DNA from: Candidatus Thorarchaeota archaeon
GTDB lineage: Archaea; Asgardarchaeota; Thorarchaeia; Thorarchaeales; Thorarchaeaceae
Assembly (NCBI GenBank): GCA_016840825.1
Contig: JAEORN010000159.1
Location: 1-32,196, forward strand
Reading direction: 5' to 3'
DNA: 32,196 nucleotides
The notes beneath the pieces were generated by a model that was not told the origin of the DNA, did not search any database, and was given only the letters and a program-made list of their open reading frames with translations. A program made the translations under genes and the position numbers. This document shows, piece after piece, positions 1 to 9,901 of the stretch (positions within the stretch are counted from its first letter, which is position 1; each line of letters begins with the position of its first letter).

Positions 1-73
1 AGGCGTAACAGATTCATTCAATCAGGAATCGCTCTGCGGTGGCGGCTCAGGACATCGTCAGTAGCTATAGGAT

Positions 74-376
74 TTAGAGCTTAGCCCACTGTGCGTGAGG
101 TTCTCCTTGAATATATAGAACTGCATTCTTGTGAACAAGACCAGCCTCTATTGCGGCTTCAACAGTAGTCTTTCCCACCATATTTGCTACTGTAGCGTTC
201 TTGAGATGCTTGATACAGGTCGCAGTATCTACAAGTTCACCACCGTAGAATTCCTTACTCACATTAAACTTGATTTTGCCTTCAACAAGAGTCCTTCCTA
301 GCAGTTCTTCGTCACACACAGAAACGAGAACATGATCCAGTGTTTCTCGCACCCGAATGTAAACCGATTTTTTCAT
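74..376 (-). CDS. DUF424 family protein
   Basis: This is a small archaeal protein of about 100 residues with no established biochemical function. I recognise the DUF424 pattern: an N-terminal strand, then a CDEELLGRT block, a FYGGELV block, a helical NATVANMVG block and a C-terminal GEPHAQ motif. A longer reading starting at 418 would overlap the aIF2-beta gene. The ATG at 376 has a GAGGT ribosome-binding site just upstream and begins 10 bases after the aIF2-beta stop, so I prefer it. The position directly behind aIF2-beta suggests co-transcription and a translation-related role, but that is inference from context only. Confidence 0.82.
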   Translation of the reverse strand: MKKSVYIRVRETLDHVLVSVCDEELLGRTLVEGKIKFNVSKEFYGGELVDTATCIKHLKNATVANMVGKTTVEAAIEAGLVHKNAVLYIQGEPHAQWAKL

Positions 377-386
377 TGGAAAGACC

Positions 387-800
387 TCATACAGGACGGA
401 TTGATGTACTAGCGCCACAAGCAGAACACTTTAGATAATATGCGTGAGATTGTTTTTCCATATTTGTATCAGGACGCCCACATACAGGACATATGACATA
501 TGCATCGATATATCTGGAGAGAACATCATCAACTGCCTCAGGATTGAACTTGCCTTGGAATATTGCACTACCGCCCTCGATATTGCCAGCTGTAGCTAGT
601 TGGCCTGCAACATATTTCAATACTTCTTTCCCAGGTCGATTGAGTATACCAAGAATCTCTTGAAAATTCTGCCAGATTGTTCGAGTGCCTTGTACCATTA
701 GTTGTACGTCAGGCACTTGGAAACGTTCTCCTGATCTCTTGAATGCATCCTCTGGTACGCTGCTTCTAGCTCTTTCAAGCATCTTCTCGTAGTCGTCCAT
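387..800 (-). CDS. Translation initiation factor aIF2, beta subunit
   Basis: This is the beta subunit of the heterotrimeric initiation factor aIF2, which delivers initiator Met-tRNA to the small ribosomal subunit as a GTP-dependent complex. The 137 residues are the usual archaeal length. The core (about residues 25-100) has the typical PDVQLMVQGTRT and NRPGKEVLKY segments. A C-terminal zinc ribbon follows with C104/C107 (CPVC) and C125/C128 (CSAC). The short N-terminal helix normally contacts the gamma subunit. The gene lies 47 bp after the RPA-like gene and 10 bp before the DUF424 gene on the same strand, so these probably form one transcription unit with fen1. Assignment is secure from motifs and length. 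Confidence 0.95.
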   Translation of the reverse strand: MDDYEKMLERARSSVPEDAFKRSGERFQVPDVQLMVQGTRTIWQNFQEILGILNRPGKEVLKYVAGQLATAGNIEGGSAIFQGKFNPEAVDDVLSRYIDAYVICPVCGRPDTNMEKQSHAYYLKCSACGASTSIRPV

Positions 801-847
801 GTACTTTGATTCCTCCTGAGTGTTATTGAAGGTTCTGATTACGTCAC

Positions 848-1564
848 CTAATTAATTGGCTTATAGACACCAACCTCTTGTTCAATTACTCTTTCGTTAT
901 CAACTAGGTCTATCAGTTCAAGATTTATTTTAAGCGGATCTATTCCCTTACTCTCAAAATGCTTGGCAATCTCCTTGATACTTACACCGCTAGGACTATC
1001 CTTCTCGATGATATAACTCAAGATTTGACCAGCTAGGTCAGAAACATCAGATGGTTTCTTCTTCTCGCTCTTGGATTCTCTTCGTTCATCAAATGCCATT
1101 AAGGTTCCTTTGTCCTTCTTTTTCTTGGTGACATCCTTATTGCCTAATCGAAGAATTGCGAGTTGCCGTTCATAGCTGTGCAATGCTAGTATGTTTGGAT
1201 CATCAATGGGTTTCACAATCTCAGGTTGGATGTAGAGTTCATTCTCATATTCTCGGATCTTACCAATCATCAAGGCAAGTATGTTTGTGTTTACATTCTG
1301 TAGCATCTCCGCCTCCGCGCCCCAAGCTTTTGCTCGGATACTTCCTGTACCATCGTCAAGTGTGATACTTGCATAGTTATTATTACCAGCGACTTGATCT
1401 ACGATACTTCCAACAAGTAGAACACGTCGTATCTCTACACCTTGAGGGGAAATTACGTATGGTCCCTCATCATCTCCATATTCTCCTTCAATAATGTCAG
1501 AGATGGAAGCTCGAATGGCGGTTAGTCTTTCTTTCATAGAGTCAAGCCACCTGACTGGCACCAC
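848..1564 (-). CDS. RPA32-like single-stranded DNA-binding protein (OB fold plus winged helix)
   Basis: This is a predicted single-stranded DNA-binding subunit of an archaeal RPA complex. Residues about 45-125 form an OB fold (VLLVGSIVDQV, YASITLDDGTGSIRAKAWG, LYIQPEIVKPI), the pattern of RPA2/RPA32 OB domains. A Lys-rich linker (about 150-175) and a C-terminal winged helix (about 175-238, SGVSIKEIAKHFESKGID) follow, as in eukaryotic RPA32, where the winged helix binds repair partners. The first codon is GTG at 1564; an ATG at residue 10 (1537) is an alternative and neither ribosome-binding site decides. It sits between fen1 and aIF2-beta on one strand, which supports a replication and repair role. 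No zinc finger or second OB fold is seen, so partner RPA subunits must lie elsewhere. Confidence 0.8.
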   Translation of the reverse strand: MVPVRWLDSMKERLTAIRASISDIIEGEYGDDEGPYVISPQGVEIRRVLLVGSIVDQVAGNNNYASITLDDGTGSIRAKAWGAEAEMLQNVNTNILALMIGKIREYENELYIQPEIVKPIDDPNILALHSYERQLAILRLGNKDVTKKKKDKGTLMAFDERRESKSEKKKPSDVSDLAGQILSYIIEKDSPSGVSIKEIAKHFESKGIDPLKINLELIDLVDNERVIEQEVGVYKPIN

Positions 1565-1603
1565 ATTGTCCTGACCGTCCTTTATAGAGTTCTCGGAATA
1601 TGA

Positions 1604-2638
1604 CTAGAAGAAATCACTCAATGTAGATTGCTGCGATGCGCCCCGAGTTTCTTCAAGTTTTGCTGATAGGCGTTCTAGTGATGGTTGTACCCGATTTACA
1701 CTAAAATCATGTTCTGAACAGAGAATCTTGGTGACTTCTTCAATGTCAGGATTGCTCCAATCAAAGGATTCGACGTCTGCCTTAGGAGGATCTAGAAAAA
1801 TGTCGCGGATTTCATCGAATGGAAAATCAATCTCATACTTTCCATCCTTAACAATACCTTCAAGAGATTCAAACTCTTTTACTAATTTTAGTGCGGTCTT
1901 CTGCCCTATTCGAGGAACTTTATCATTGTAGTCTGTTCCAACTAGCATCGCGATATCGATTAGCTGTTCTCTTGTGATTCCTAGCAGTCTCAAGTTCAAA
2001 TCAAGGTCAATTAGTTCAGGAGAAATTGTTTTGAATGTCTTTGATCTTGATACCCTTCTTCTTCCTGAAATTGACAGATTTCTAATCATACGTGGACAAT
2101 TGTATAGAAGTGAATCATTATCTTGACTCGCACTTGCCCAGACTGTTCCATCACGAGCCATTTGCGCAGCTAAGGCTTCGCCTTCAGAGGGAGCTTGTAT
2201 GTGGGGGATGCCCATTGCTGACAACAGGTGCTTGCTCTCCTCAACCATTGCATTCGTTAATCTTGAGCTAGCTTGTGCAGCTTTTCTTGCATCTTCTATC
2301 CGGCCTTCCTTCTTAGCGGTTTGCCACTCCTCATATGCAGCCTCTCGAATCTCAATTCTTCTCGCGACTTCTCCAGACTTCAGCTTCGGAGACTCGCCAT
2401 CGAAGACATAGACCGGAAGTATTCCTTCCTCTAAGAGGTTCAAATTCCTATAGAATAATCCACTCAGATGACTTGTGACTCGTCCTTTGCGATCCATGAG
2501 AGGGGTGCCATCAGGTTGTCTGATGATAGAGAGAAACTGGTACAATGTATTGAACGCATCAATCGCAATCTTCTTTCCAGATAGATCAGATAGCGATATT
2601 TTTTGAGCTTCTATTATATCTGCTAGCTTAGTACCCAT
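1604..2638 (-). CDS. fen: Flap endonuclease FEN1
   Basis: This is a structure-specific 5' nuclease that removes RNA/DNA flaps during Okazaki fragment maturation and long-patch repair. The 344 residues match archaeal FEN1. The metal-binding acids are all in place: D27 (IDAFN), D80 (VFDGE), E152 and E154 (SEGEA), D173 and D175 (QDNDSLL) and D236 (GTDYND). The helix-hairpin-helix region follows D236. The C-terminus is a PCNA-interacting (PIP) box, QSTLSDFF at 337-344. The ATG has a GGAGAGG ribosome-binding site about 5 nt upstream. It heads the leftward fen1, RPA-like, aIF2-beta, DUF424 group. Nothing is degraded. Confidence 0.97.
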   Translation of the reverse strand: MGTKLADIIEAQKISLSDLSGKKIAIDAFNTLYQFLSIIRQPDGTPLMDRKGRVTSHLSGLFYRNLNLLEEGILPVYVFDGESPKLKSGEVARRIEIREAAYEEWQTAKKEGRIEDARKAAQASSRLTNAMVEESKHLLSAMGIPHIQAPSEGEALAAQMARDGTVWASASQDNDSLLYNCPRMIRNLSISGRRRVSRSKTFKTISPELIDLDLNLRLLGITREQLIDIAMLVGTDYNDKVPRIGQKTALKLVKEFESLEGIVKDGKYEIDFPFDEIRDIFLDPPKADVESFDWSNPDIEEVTKILCSEHDFSVNRVQPSLERLSAKLEETRGASQQSTLSDFF

Positions 2639-2680
2639 AGGATCCTCTCCAAGGACTATAATGTCTCTGTAATCTTTGCC

Positions 2681-2690
2681 ATATATTAAT
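2681..2690 (-). promoter_or_regulatory. TATA-box candidate for fen1
   Basis: On the minus strand this reads ATTAATATAT. Its spacing puts transcription start near 2660, about 20 nt before the fen1 ribosome-binding site and start. Position and AT composition fit an archaeal TATA box; no further evidence. Confidence 0.45.
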
Positions 2691-2733
2691 TGAGGAGAGA
2701 TTTGGTTAGTCTATTTGCGCACTCTTCGGTAAG

Positions 2734-2742
2734 TTTATAATT
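2734..2742 (+). promoter_or_regulatory. TATA-box candidate for the zinc-ribbon/aEF-1beta pair
   Basis: TTTATAATT lies about 60-70 nt upstream of the small zinc-ribbon gene, inside the divergent region shared with fen1. It would give a leader of roughly 40 nt. Assigned by sequence and position only. Confidence 0.4.
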
Positions 2743-2806
2743 GTCGTAAAGGTGGCGACTAAAGACCCACACCAAAACACTTGGCTCTGGTGATACTTTG
2801 TCAACA

Positions 2807-2974
2807 ATGAAAGCAATTAGGTGCACATCGTGCCATGGTTCAATCTCTCCCAAGGAGAATAGTGTTAAGATGGCCTGTCCAAACTGCGGTGTAGTGACAA
2901 TTTGGCGCTGCGAAGCATGCAGGCGATTCTCTAATAGATATACCTGCCCGAATTGTGGCTTTGAGGGCCCTTAG
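2807..2974 (+). CDS. Small zinc-ribbon RNA-binding protein, 55 aa
   Basis: This 55-codon gene encodes a double zinc ribbon. Four Cys pairs are visible: CTSC, CPNC, CEAC and CPNC, ending in the signature GFEGP. The arrangement, with CR followed by SNRYTCPNCGF, matches the archaeal small zinc-ribbon proteins annotated as RNA-binding and translation-related (HVO_2753 type). The ATG at 2807 gives 55 residues. An in-frame TTG at 2798 is possible, because GGTGAT lies just before it. The gene is 18 bp upstream of aEF-1beta on the same strand, a pairing I recall from other archaea, which supports a translation role. Its exact function is not known. Confidence 0.88.
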   Translation: MKAIRCTSCHGSISPKENSVKMACPNCGVVTIWRCEACRRFSNRYTCPNCGFEGP

Positions 2975-2992
2975 TTATTAGGAGAGATAACA

Positions 2993-3259
2993 TTGGCTAG
3001 AGTAATCATAGTAATCAAGGTCATGCCAGAAGATGTAGATATTGACCTAGAAGATCTAATGGAGAGAATCAAAGAAAACGTTCCTGAAGGCACGGACGTC
3101 AATGCACATGAGATTGTACCAGTTGCATTTGGATTAAGTGCACTAAAGATTCGATTTTCACGTGAGGAGTCAATGGGTGGTACTGACGATATCGAAGAAG
3201 CTATCAGTAGTCTCGAGGGCGTAGCACAGGTCGAGGTCGAGATAGTTTCGAGAATGTAA
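2993..3259 (+). CDS. Translation elongation factor aEF-1beta
   Basis: This is the guanine-nucleotide exchange factor for elongation factor aEF-1alpha, regenerating its GTP form during protein synthesis. The 88 residues are the typical archaeal size, equivalent to the C-terminal exchange domain of eukaryotic EF-1beta. Recognisable segments are the N-terminal strand VIIVIKVMPE, the central VPVAFGLSALKIRF and the C-terminal GVAQVEVEIVSRM. The start is TTG at 2993 with GGAGAG (2981-2986) six bases before it; there is no ATG alternative. It is probably co-transcribed with the zinc-ribbon gene. Confidence 0.94.
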   Translation: MARVIIVIKVMPEDVDIDLEDLMERIKENVPEGTDVNAHEIVPVAFGLSALKIRFSREESMGGTDDIEEAISSLEGVAQVEVEIVSRM

Positions 3260-3353
3260 TTGAGAAAAATCAGGGCATAATCAAAGATGGCGCGTGATTT
3301 ATCTCATAACTCAGAGTTTAAATTAGTACATTCCCCGCGGCGTATAGAAGCCG

Positions 3354-3375
3354 TTAATTATAGACGGTTATATGG
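3354..3375 (+). promoter_or_regulatory. Promoter region of the CDC48 operon
   Basis: Two overlapping TATA-like elements are present, TTAATTATA at 3354-3362 and TTATATGG at 3368-3375. With an archaeal spacing of about 26 nt, transcription would begin near 3384-3397, right at the base of the leader hairpin described next. A CCGT/ACGG inverted repeat flanks the first element. Which element is used cannot be told from sequence. Confidence 0.4.
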
Positions 3376-3392
3376 GACAAATAAGACTCATT

Positions 3393-5669
<2,277 letters not shown>

Positions 5670-5678
5670 TGAAGATAA

Positions 5679-5939
5679 TTGGCACCATGGAATCCTATAC
5701 CACTTAGAAACATGATTCTGAACATTCTTCAAAAGAGAAGAGGGATCATTCTTGATGATGAGCTAACTAGAGCCCTTAAGAAGGAGAGCGGTACAGAACC
5801 TAGTGAAGCGGAGCTGAATTCAGCTCTTCTTCAGCTTGAAATTAACGGACTCGTCCATGTTAGTCAAATCACTAAGACAAAGAGAAGAATCGAAGTTATC
5901 ACAGAAGGACACGAGTTCCTTCATGTAGATGAAGATTAG
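5679..5939 (+). CDS. Small winged-helix protein, 86 aa
   Basis: I do not recognise a named family, but the fold looks like a winged helix: a helix NMILNILQKRRG, a second helix with acidic character, a recognition-type helix SEAELNSALLQLEINGLVHV and a beta hairpin rich in Lys/Arg (ITKTKRRIEVI). The start is TTG at 5679; an ATG at 5712 would remove 11 residues. The gene sits between CDC48 and the FAD synthase gene with gaps of 9 and 8 bp, so the three are almost certainly co-transcribed. It may be a DNA- or RNA-binding protein; a regulatory link to CDC48 is a guess. Confidence 0.7.
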   Translation: MAPWNPIPLRNMILNILQKRRGIILDDELTRALKKESGTEPSEAELNSALLQLEINGLVHVSQITKTKRRIEVITEGHEFLHVDED

Positions 5940-5947
5940 AACTCTAT

Positions 5948-6424
5948 ATGGAGGCGATAGCCCTGGCGGGGAAGAGAGTTCTTGCTGCGGGTAAATTCGA
6001 TATACTACACCTCGGGCACTTGGCATATCTTGAGCAATCAAAGGAACTCGCAGGTCCTGATGGCGAGCTAATTGTGGTAATTGCGAGGGATGACACCATT
6101 GAAAGGGAGAGAGGGGCACCTCCAGTCTTCCCTCAAGAACAAAGACGACGAATAGTCGAGGCGCTAAATGTTGTGGATAAAGCGATAATTGGCTATGATA
6201 CAACAGATCATACAAAGATCGTCAAAGATGTAGCTCCTGATATCGTAGCTCTTGGATATGATCAATACACAGACATAGAAGCCCTTGAAAGGGCATTCAC
6301 ATTAATGGGACTACCAACTAAAATCATTCGTCTTGAGAAGAGAGAGGCAGATGGTCTCTGCTCTTCAACTCTGATTCGTAGCAGGATTATCGAATTCTAT
6401 AATGAAAATGGACGACACAGATGA
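5948..6424 (+). CDS. ribL: Archaeal FAD synthase (RibL-type nucleotidyltransferase)
   Basis: This is predicted to adenylate FMN with ATP to make FAD. It belongs to the cytidylyltransferase-like superfamily, with the ATP-binding HxGH motif at 21-24 (HLGH) after AAGKFDIL, and a C-terminal SSTLIRSR (139-146) corresponding to the ISSTxIR signature. A conserved Cys (C138) precedes that motif. The 158 residues agree with methanogen RibL. The related glycerol-3-phosphate cytidylyltransferases share these motifs, so substrate is inferred from overall pattern and archaeal context. It is the last gene of the CDC48 operon and ends 2 bp from the convergent membrane-protein gene. Confidence 0.8.
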   Translation: MEAIALAGKRVLAAGKFDILHLGHLAYLEQSKELAGPDGELIVVIARDDTIERERGAPPVFPQEQRRRIVEALNVVDKAIIGYDTTDHTKIVKDVAPDIVALGYDQYTDIEALERAFTLMGLPTKIIRLEKREADGLCSSTLIRSRIIEFYNENGRHR

Positions 6425-6426
6425 TC

Positions 6427-7785
6427 TCAGATTACGAGCTCACCTCGAGCTTCGGCTTCTTGCCTTATCTTAGCCTGTGCTTCTCTTCTATCGAAAGTCC
6501 ATCTCCAGAAACCAAAAGCTATAACACAAGCCACAACCAATACGGCAAGATATCCGTAGGTCCAGAGACCTAAGGGGAAATGCGACAATAAATCGGGAAG
6601 AGGGCCATTCCAGAAGTAGGGGAAGTTGATTATTACTCCGAAAGCATAAAGCAAGCCAATGATGGTTATCAGCTTCAAATATGCGATAGCCTGTTCATCA
6701 TCCTCGTATAGGAATATCAGCGCACCAAACCAGAATAGATACCAAGGCATTACCCAACGAAAGATGAATAGTGAACAAGGTATTGCATAGATGTAGAGAG
6801 GCTGAAGTAATTTTATTCGACCCCACCAAGAGGCCTTCACGAAGGTTGCCCTATCAGGTAAGAATTGATGAAGCGTAATTAGAATGAATCCAATGACAAT
6901 AACAAGTGGGATGAGAGCTGGATACCAAGAATATACAGATCCTTCAGGACCCCAAACATCCGGCGTGGCCCAAGCGAGCCCAGGAAAGAGGGGATTTACA
7001 ATAAAGGAGCTATAAGATGAGCTATTCAAGAAGTGCGACAATAGAGATTCATAGCTTTGACCTGCTGCCGCTAAAGGAATTATAGTTATCATAATTGATG
7101 CGAAGAACCAGACAACTGAGATTGGTGAGGATAAGAATAGAACAGGAAGTGCCACAAGTGAGTAGATTTTGGTTTGAAACGATAGTCCAAGAGTGAACAT
7201 AGCCTTGTTATGTTGACCTTCACTTCTTAGTACTAGTGCCATCAATAATAGGCAATCTGTAAGTGGCTCAAGTTTCCCACCACCAGCAGACATGATAAGT
7301 CCATACATGAAATAGCCAGCAAAGAATAGGCGTGACCATCGTACTTTGTAGATCTTATCTTTTAGAAGAATAGCCATTAGGACTAGATTCAGATTAAAGA
7401 CAAGGACAAGTATGAAATTGAGCCACATATGTTGGAAGTCGCCTACTCCGGGAAATAGAAATGTGGCAATTGCGAAAAAGATCAAACCAAAGACTGGGTA
7501 CTCGTATGTGATATTACCAAGGTAATCAGGTAGAACGTGATTGCCATCCTGAAAATGTTCACCCATAGCCTCTGCTACTTGGGAATCCGTCATATTGTAT
7601 ACTGCGAATCCATAGATCCAGAAGGCTTCACCATACATCTCATTTCGGTTTCGGTCTCTCTGTACGACAAGTGTATCGGCAATGGGAATGGCAAGCATAG
7701 ATATGACAAGACTGAGGACAAGGTATTTTCTCAGCTCATATATCTTGAAAGAGATTGCACTTAGCATACCGAAACCGCCATACAT
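6427..7785 (-). CDS. Polytopic membrane protein, possible GT-C glycosyltransferase
   Basis: This 452-residue protein has around ten hydrophobic segments, beginning with KYLVLSLVISMLAIPIADTLV. A long extracytoplasmic loop (about 44-95) contains acidic residues and NMTDSQVAEAMGEHFQDG. This resembles the first loop of GT-C fold mannosyl/glucosyltransferases (GT87/DUF2029 type), as do the following EYPVFGLIFFAI and a GGGKLEPLTDCLLL segment. The C-terminus is charged and cytoplasmic (FDRREAQAKIRQEAEARGE). I cannot name a sugar donor or acceptor. The start at 7785 is uncertain; a Met at residue 7 (7767) is possible. It is monocistronic, converging on the ribL gene. Confidence 0.55.
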   Translation of the reverse strand: MYGGFGMLSAISFKIYELRKYLVLSLVISMLAIPIADTLVVQRDRNRNEMYGEAFWIYGFAVYNMTDSQVAEAMGEHFQDGNHVLPDYLGNITYEYPVFGLIFFAIATFLFPGVGDFQHMWLNFILVLVFNLNLVLMAILLKDKIYKVRWSRLFFAGYFMYGLIMSAGGGKLEPLTDCLLLMALVLRSEGQHNKAMFTLGLSFQTKIYSLVALPVLFLSSPISVVWFFASIMITIIPLAAAGQSYESLLSHFLNSSSYSSFIVNPLFPGLAWATPDVWGPEGSVYSWYPALIPLVIVIGFILITLHQFLPDRATFVKASWWGRIKLLQPLYIYAIPCSLFIFRWVMPWYLFWFGALIFLYEDDEQAIAYLKLITIIGLLYAFGVIINFPYFWNGPLPDLLSHFPLGLWTYGYLAVLVVACVIAFGFWRWTFDRREAQAKIRQEAEARGELVI

Positions 7786-7887
7786 TTTTTGCAGGGTTTA
7801 TAGTCCTAGATAGGCAACACATAGTTAACTCTTTTGACTTCTGAATGCTAATTCTTGGACAATATATCTAACCTTGTGATATGTTGA

Positions 7888-9888
7888 TTATGTAAGATAG
7901 GTTGGACAAGGCCAGCTATCACATTTTAGGCAATTAGTGCACTTCTTTTCATCGACTGAAATCTTCCCATCTTTCAATGTGAGAGCTCCATGGTCACATT
8001 GAGGGATGCAAGAACCACATGCTTGACAGAACATGGCTCTTGTAACTGCTCGTTCTATCTTGCTTGCAAGTCGTTCAATCTGACGCTCATTCTCACCTCG
8101 TATTACCAAGGACCCAGAACTGAAAAGAATAATCGAGTTTTCCCCAGATTTTATTCTTAGGGCTCCGAGCTCCTCAGAGATTTTTGTGGGCCCGAATATC
8201 CTAAGTACTTCAGCAATGCGTTCTAAGTCGATGCCTCCTGAGAATTGTCCTTCAAGGCTGAATCCTGCAGATGTACATGGCGATACTCCTTTTACAATTT
8301 CCAACTTCATAGCTTCGGTAGGAGCAGGTCTCTTCTCAGATATCTCAAGATCCATTTGCTTCACAAGTTTCATCTGACCAGGAGGTAAATTCTTCCACCT
8401 CCAGAATCCGCAGGTTATCCATTCTGGAGGGTATCCGAGCTTCTCTGCCCACTCGCTCAATTTGGCAACCCATTTTTCATGAAGCTCAGGGTGTGTTTCT
8501 TTTAGACTCTCAAGCTCTGCTAATGGAGAAGCTGGACAAAGATAACATCCCATTCGATGATATCCCCGATTGTAGAGTTCATTGAAGGATGCCTTTTCTC
8601 TAAAGATATACAACCAGACCTCGAGAGCATTCCATTTTTGAATGGGATTGGCAGAAATCTGCCCGGGTACCCAAGGATTTGAAGAGATTCTCGGTTCAAT
8701 TGAGCGTGCAAATGATTCAAGCTTTCGTTGACCCATGAAGGATAGACTTGTTCCACCAAGCTCGTCTGAGATTGAAGTAGCTGCGGGTCCAAGTTTCAGT
8801 ACCTTACAACACCATCTGAAGTCCCTAGCAGGGGGGCCGAAGGAATCGACCGAGTCCCAGAATTGATTTCCTGCATCTACACCAATTATACGCGCATCTT
8901 TGGATGCTGCAAAATCCTTGACATATTGAAGTGTTTCAGGTAGCTCTAGTCCGGTATTCAGGAAGAATAGCGGAGGATTTGGATCCACGACCTTGTCAAC
9001 AAGTAGATAGGTGGCAAGAGAATCCTTTCCACCGCTGAATCCAACTACAACAGGAACACCTTCATTCTTCTCAATCGTTCTATAGATGAATGATGTGGCC
9101 TCTTTTTCGATTTCATTCAAGTCAGATTCATTTGCACGAACTGCATCATCCCAAGTAGCTAATTTTTTACTCGTTTGTGATGGAGAAGGATCGGCAACTT
9201 CTCGAATCTTGACCGCATGCCCCTTCTCAGACTTGGCCATATCTTCACCAGACATTCTAGCTGTGCCTACGGCTATTACTGAACCATTGGTATCAATAAC
9301 CCAAACCTCGTCCCCTTCTAGTATACCTGAATCGCATCCTAGCACTCCTGGAACTAATAGATTCGCGCCTCCTTTGAGATATTTCAAAACTCCATCATGA
9401 CACGAAACCCATTTTTGTTTACTGACCTCGCCAATCCGTCTACCTCCCTCTAGAGATATCAGAAATCGATAGTTTTGATCTGCAATCTCGAACCGAAGAC
9501 GCCCAATGAGATGACCATCCACAATCACCTCAAACATGGCATCAAGAGATGGTACTTTATTGATCACCACTAGTTTTGTAGGAGGAAAAACATGTTGTCC
9601 AACACCTTCACCATATTGTCGGTCGATAGCTCCAACAATCTTGGAGATATGACCATCCATCGCAGGGTAGGGGTCACCTGGAGGTGAAAGATTGACCTCC
9701 CTCGAAGATGTGTCACAGAGGGAGCATTTGGTTTCAGCTATACGAGGAACATTACAAGTATCACACCAGTAGAATCTGATTTTAGTTAGATACGGAGCGT
9801 GCCCTCTGCGAAACTTTCTGCGACCTTTTCCTCGTGCCAGATAAATCATACTCCGTAAATGCGATAGGATTTCGCCGGGACATACCAA
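7888..9888 (-). CDS. PUA / PAPS-reductase-like / ferredoxin fusion protein (MJ0066 type)
   Basis: This is a 666-residue multidomain protein. In order it has: a zinc ribbon (C42, C45, C55, C58); a PUA-like domain (about 160-230) of the kind that binds RNA; an ATP-pyrophosphatase domain of the PAPS-reductase superfamily with PP-loop SGGKDS (285-290) and catalytic-type RWCCK (C360/C361); further Cys at 448 and 451; and a C-terminal two-cluster ferredoxin (C621, C624, C627, C631 and C650, C653, C656, C661). The architecture matches archaeal MJ0066-like proteins, whose substrate I do not know. ATP activation, redox clusters and a PUA domain together suggest sulfur insertion into RNA, as inference. 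The TTG start at 9888 lacks a clear ribosome-binding site; Met14 (9849) is plausible. It lies 13 bp after AOR. Confidence 0.8.
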   Translation of the reverse strand: MVCPGEILSHLRSMIYLARGKGRRKFRRGHAPYLTKIRFYWCDTCNVPRIAETKCSLCDTSSREVNLSPPGDPYPAMDGHISKIVGAIDRQYGEGVGQHVFPPTKLVVINKVPSLDAMFEVIVDGHLIGRLRFEIADQNYRFLISLEGGRRIGEVSKQKWVSCHDGVLKYLKGGANLLVPGVLGCDSGILEGDEVWVIDTNGSVIAVGTARMSGEDMAKSEKGHAVKIREVADPSPSQTSKKLATWDDAVRANESDLNEIEKEATSFIYRTIEKNEGVPVVVGFSGGKDSLATYLLVDKVVDPNPPLFFLNTGLELPETLQYVKDFAASKDARIIGVDAGNQFWDSVDSFGPPARDFRWCCKVLKLGPAATSISDELGGTSLSFMGQRKLESFARSIEPRISSNPWVPGQISANPIQKWNALEVWLYIFREKASFNELYNRGYHRMGCYLCPASPLAELESLKETHPELHEKWVAKLSEWAEKLGYPPEWITCGFWRWKNLPPGQMKLVKQMDLEISEKRPAPTEAMKLEIVKGVSPCTSAGFSLEGQFSGGIDLERIAEVLRIFGPTKISEELGALRIKSGENSIILFSSGSLVIRGENERQIERLASKIERAVTRAMFCQACGSCIPQCDHGALTLKDGKISVDEKKCTNCLKCDSWPCPTYLT

Positions 9889-9901
9889 TAATGAGTTATC
9901 G

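Noticed and set aside
1..73. Two plus-strand frames open from the left edge (stops at 62-64 and 82-84)
   Set aside because: Both are open over so short a distance that neither is favoured, and the translated ends match nothing I recognise. I report no gene here.
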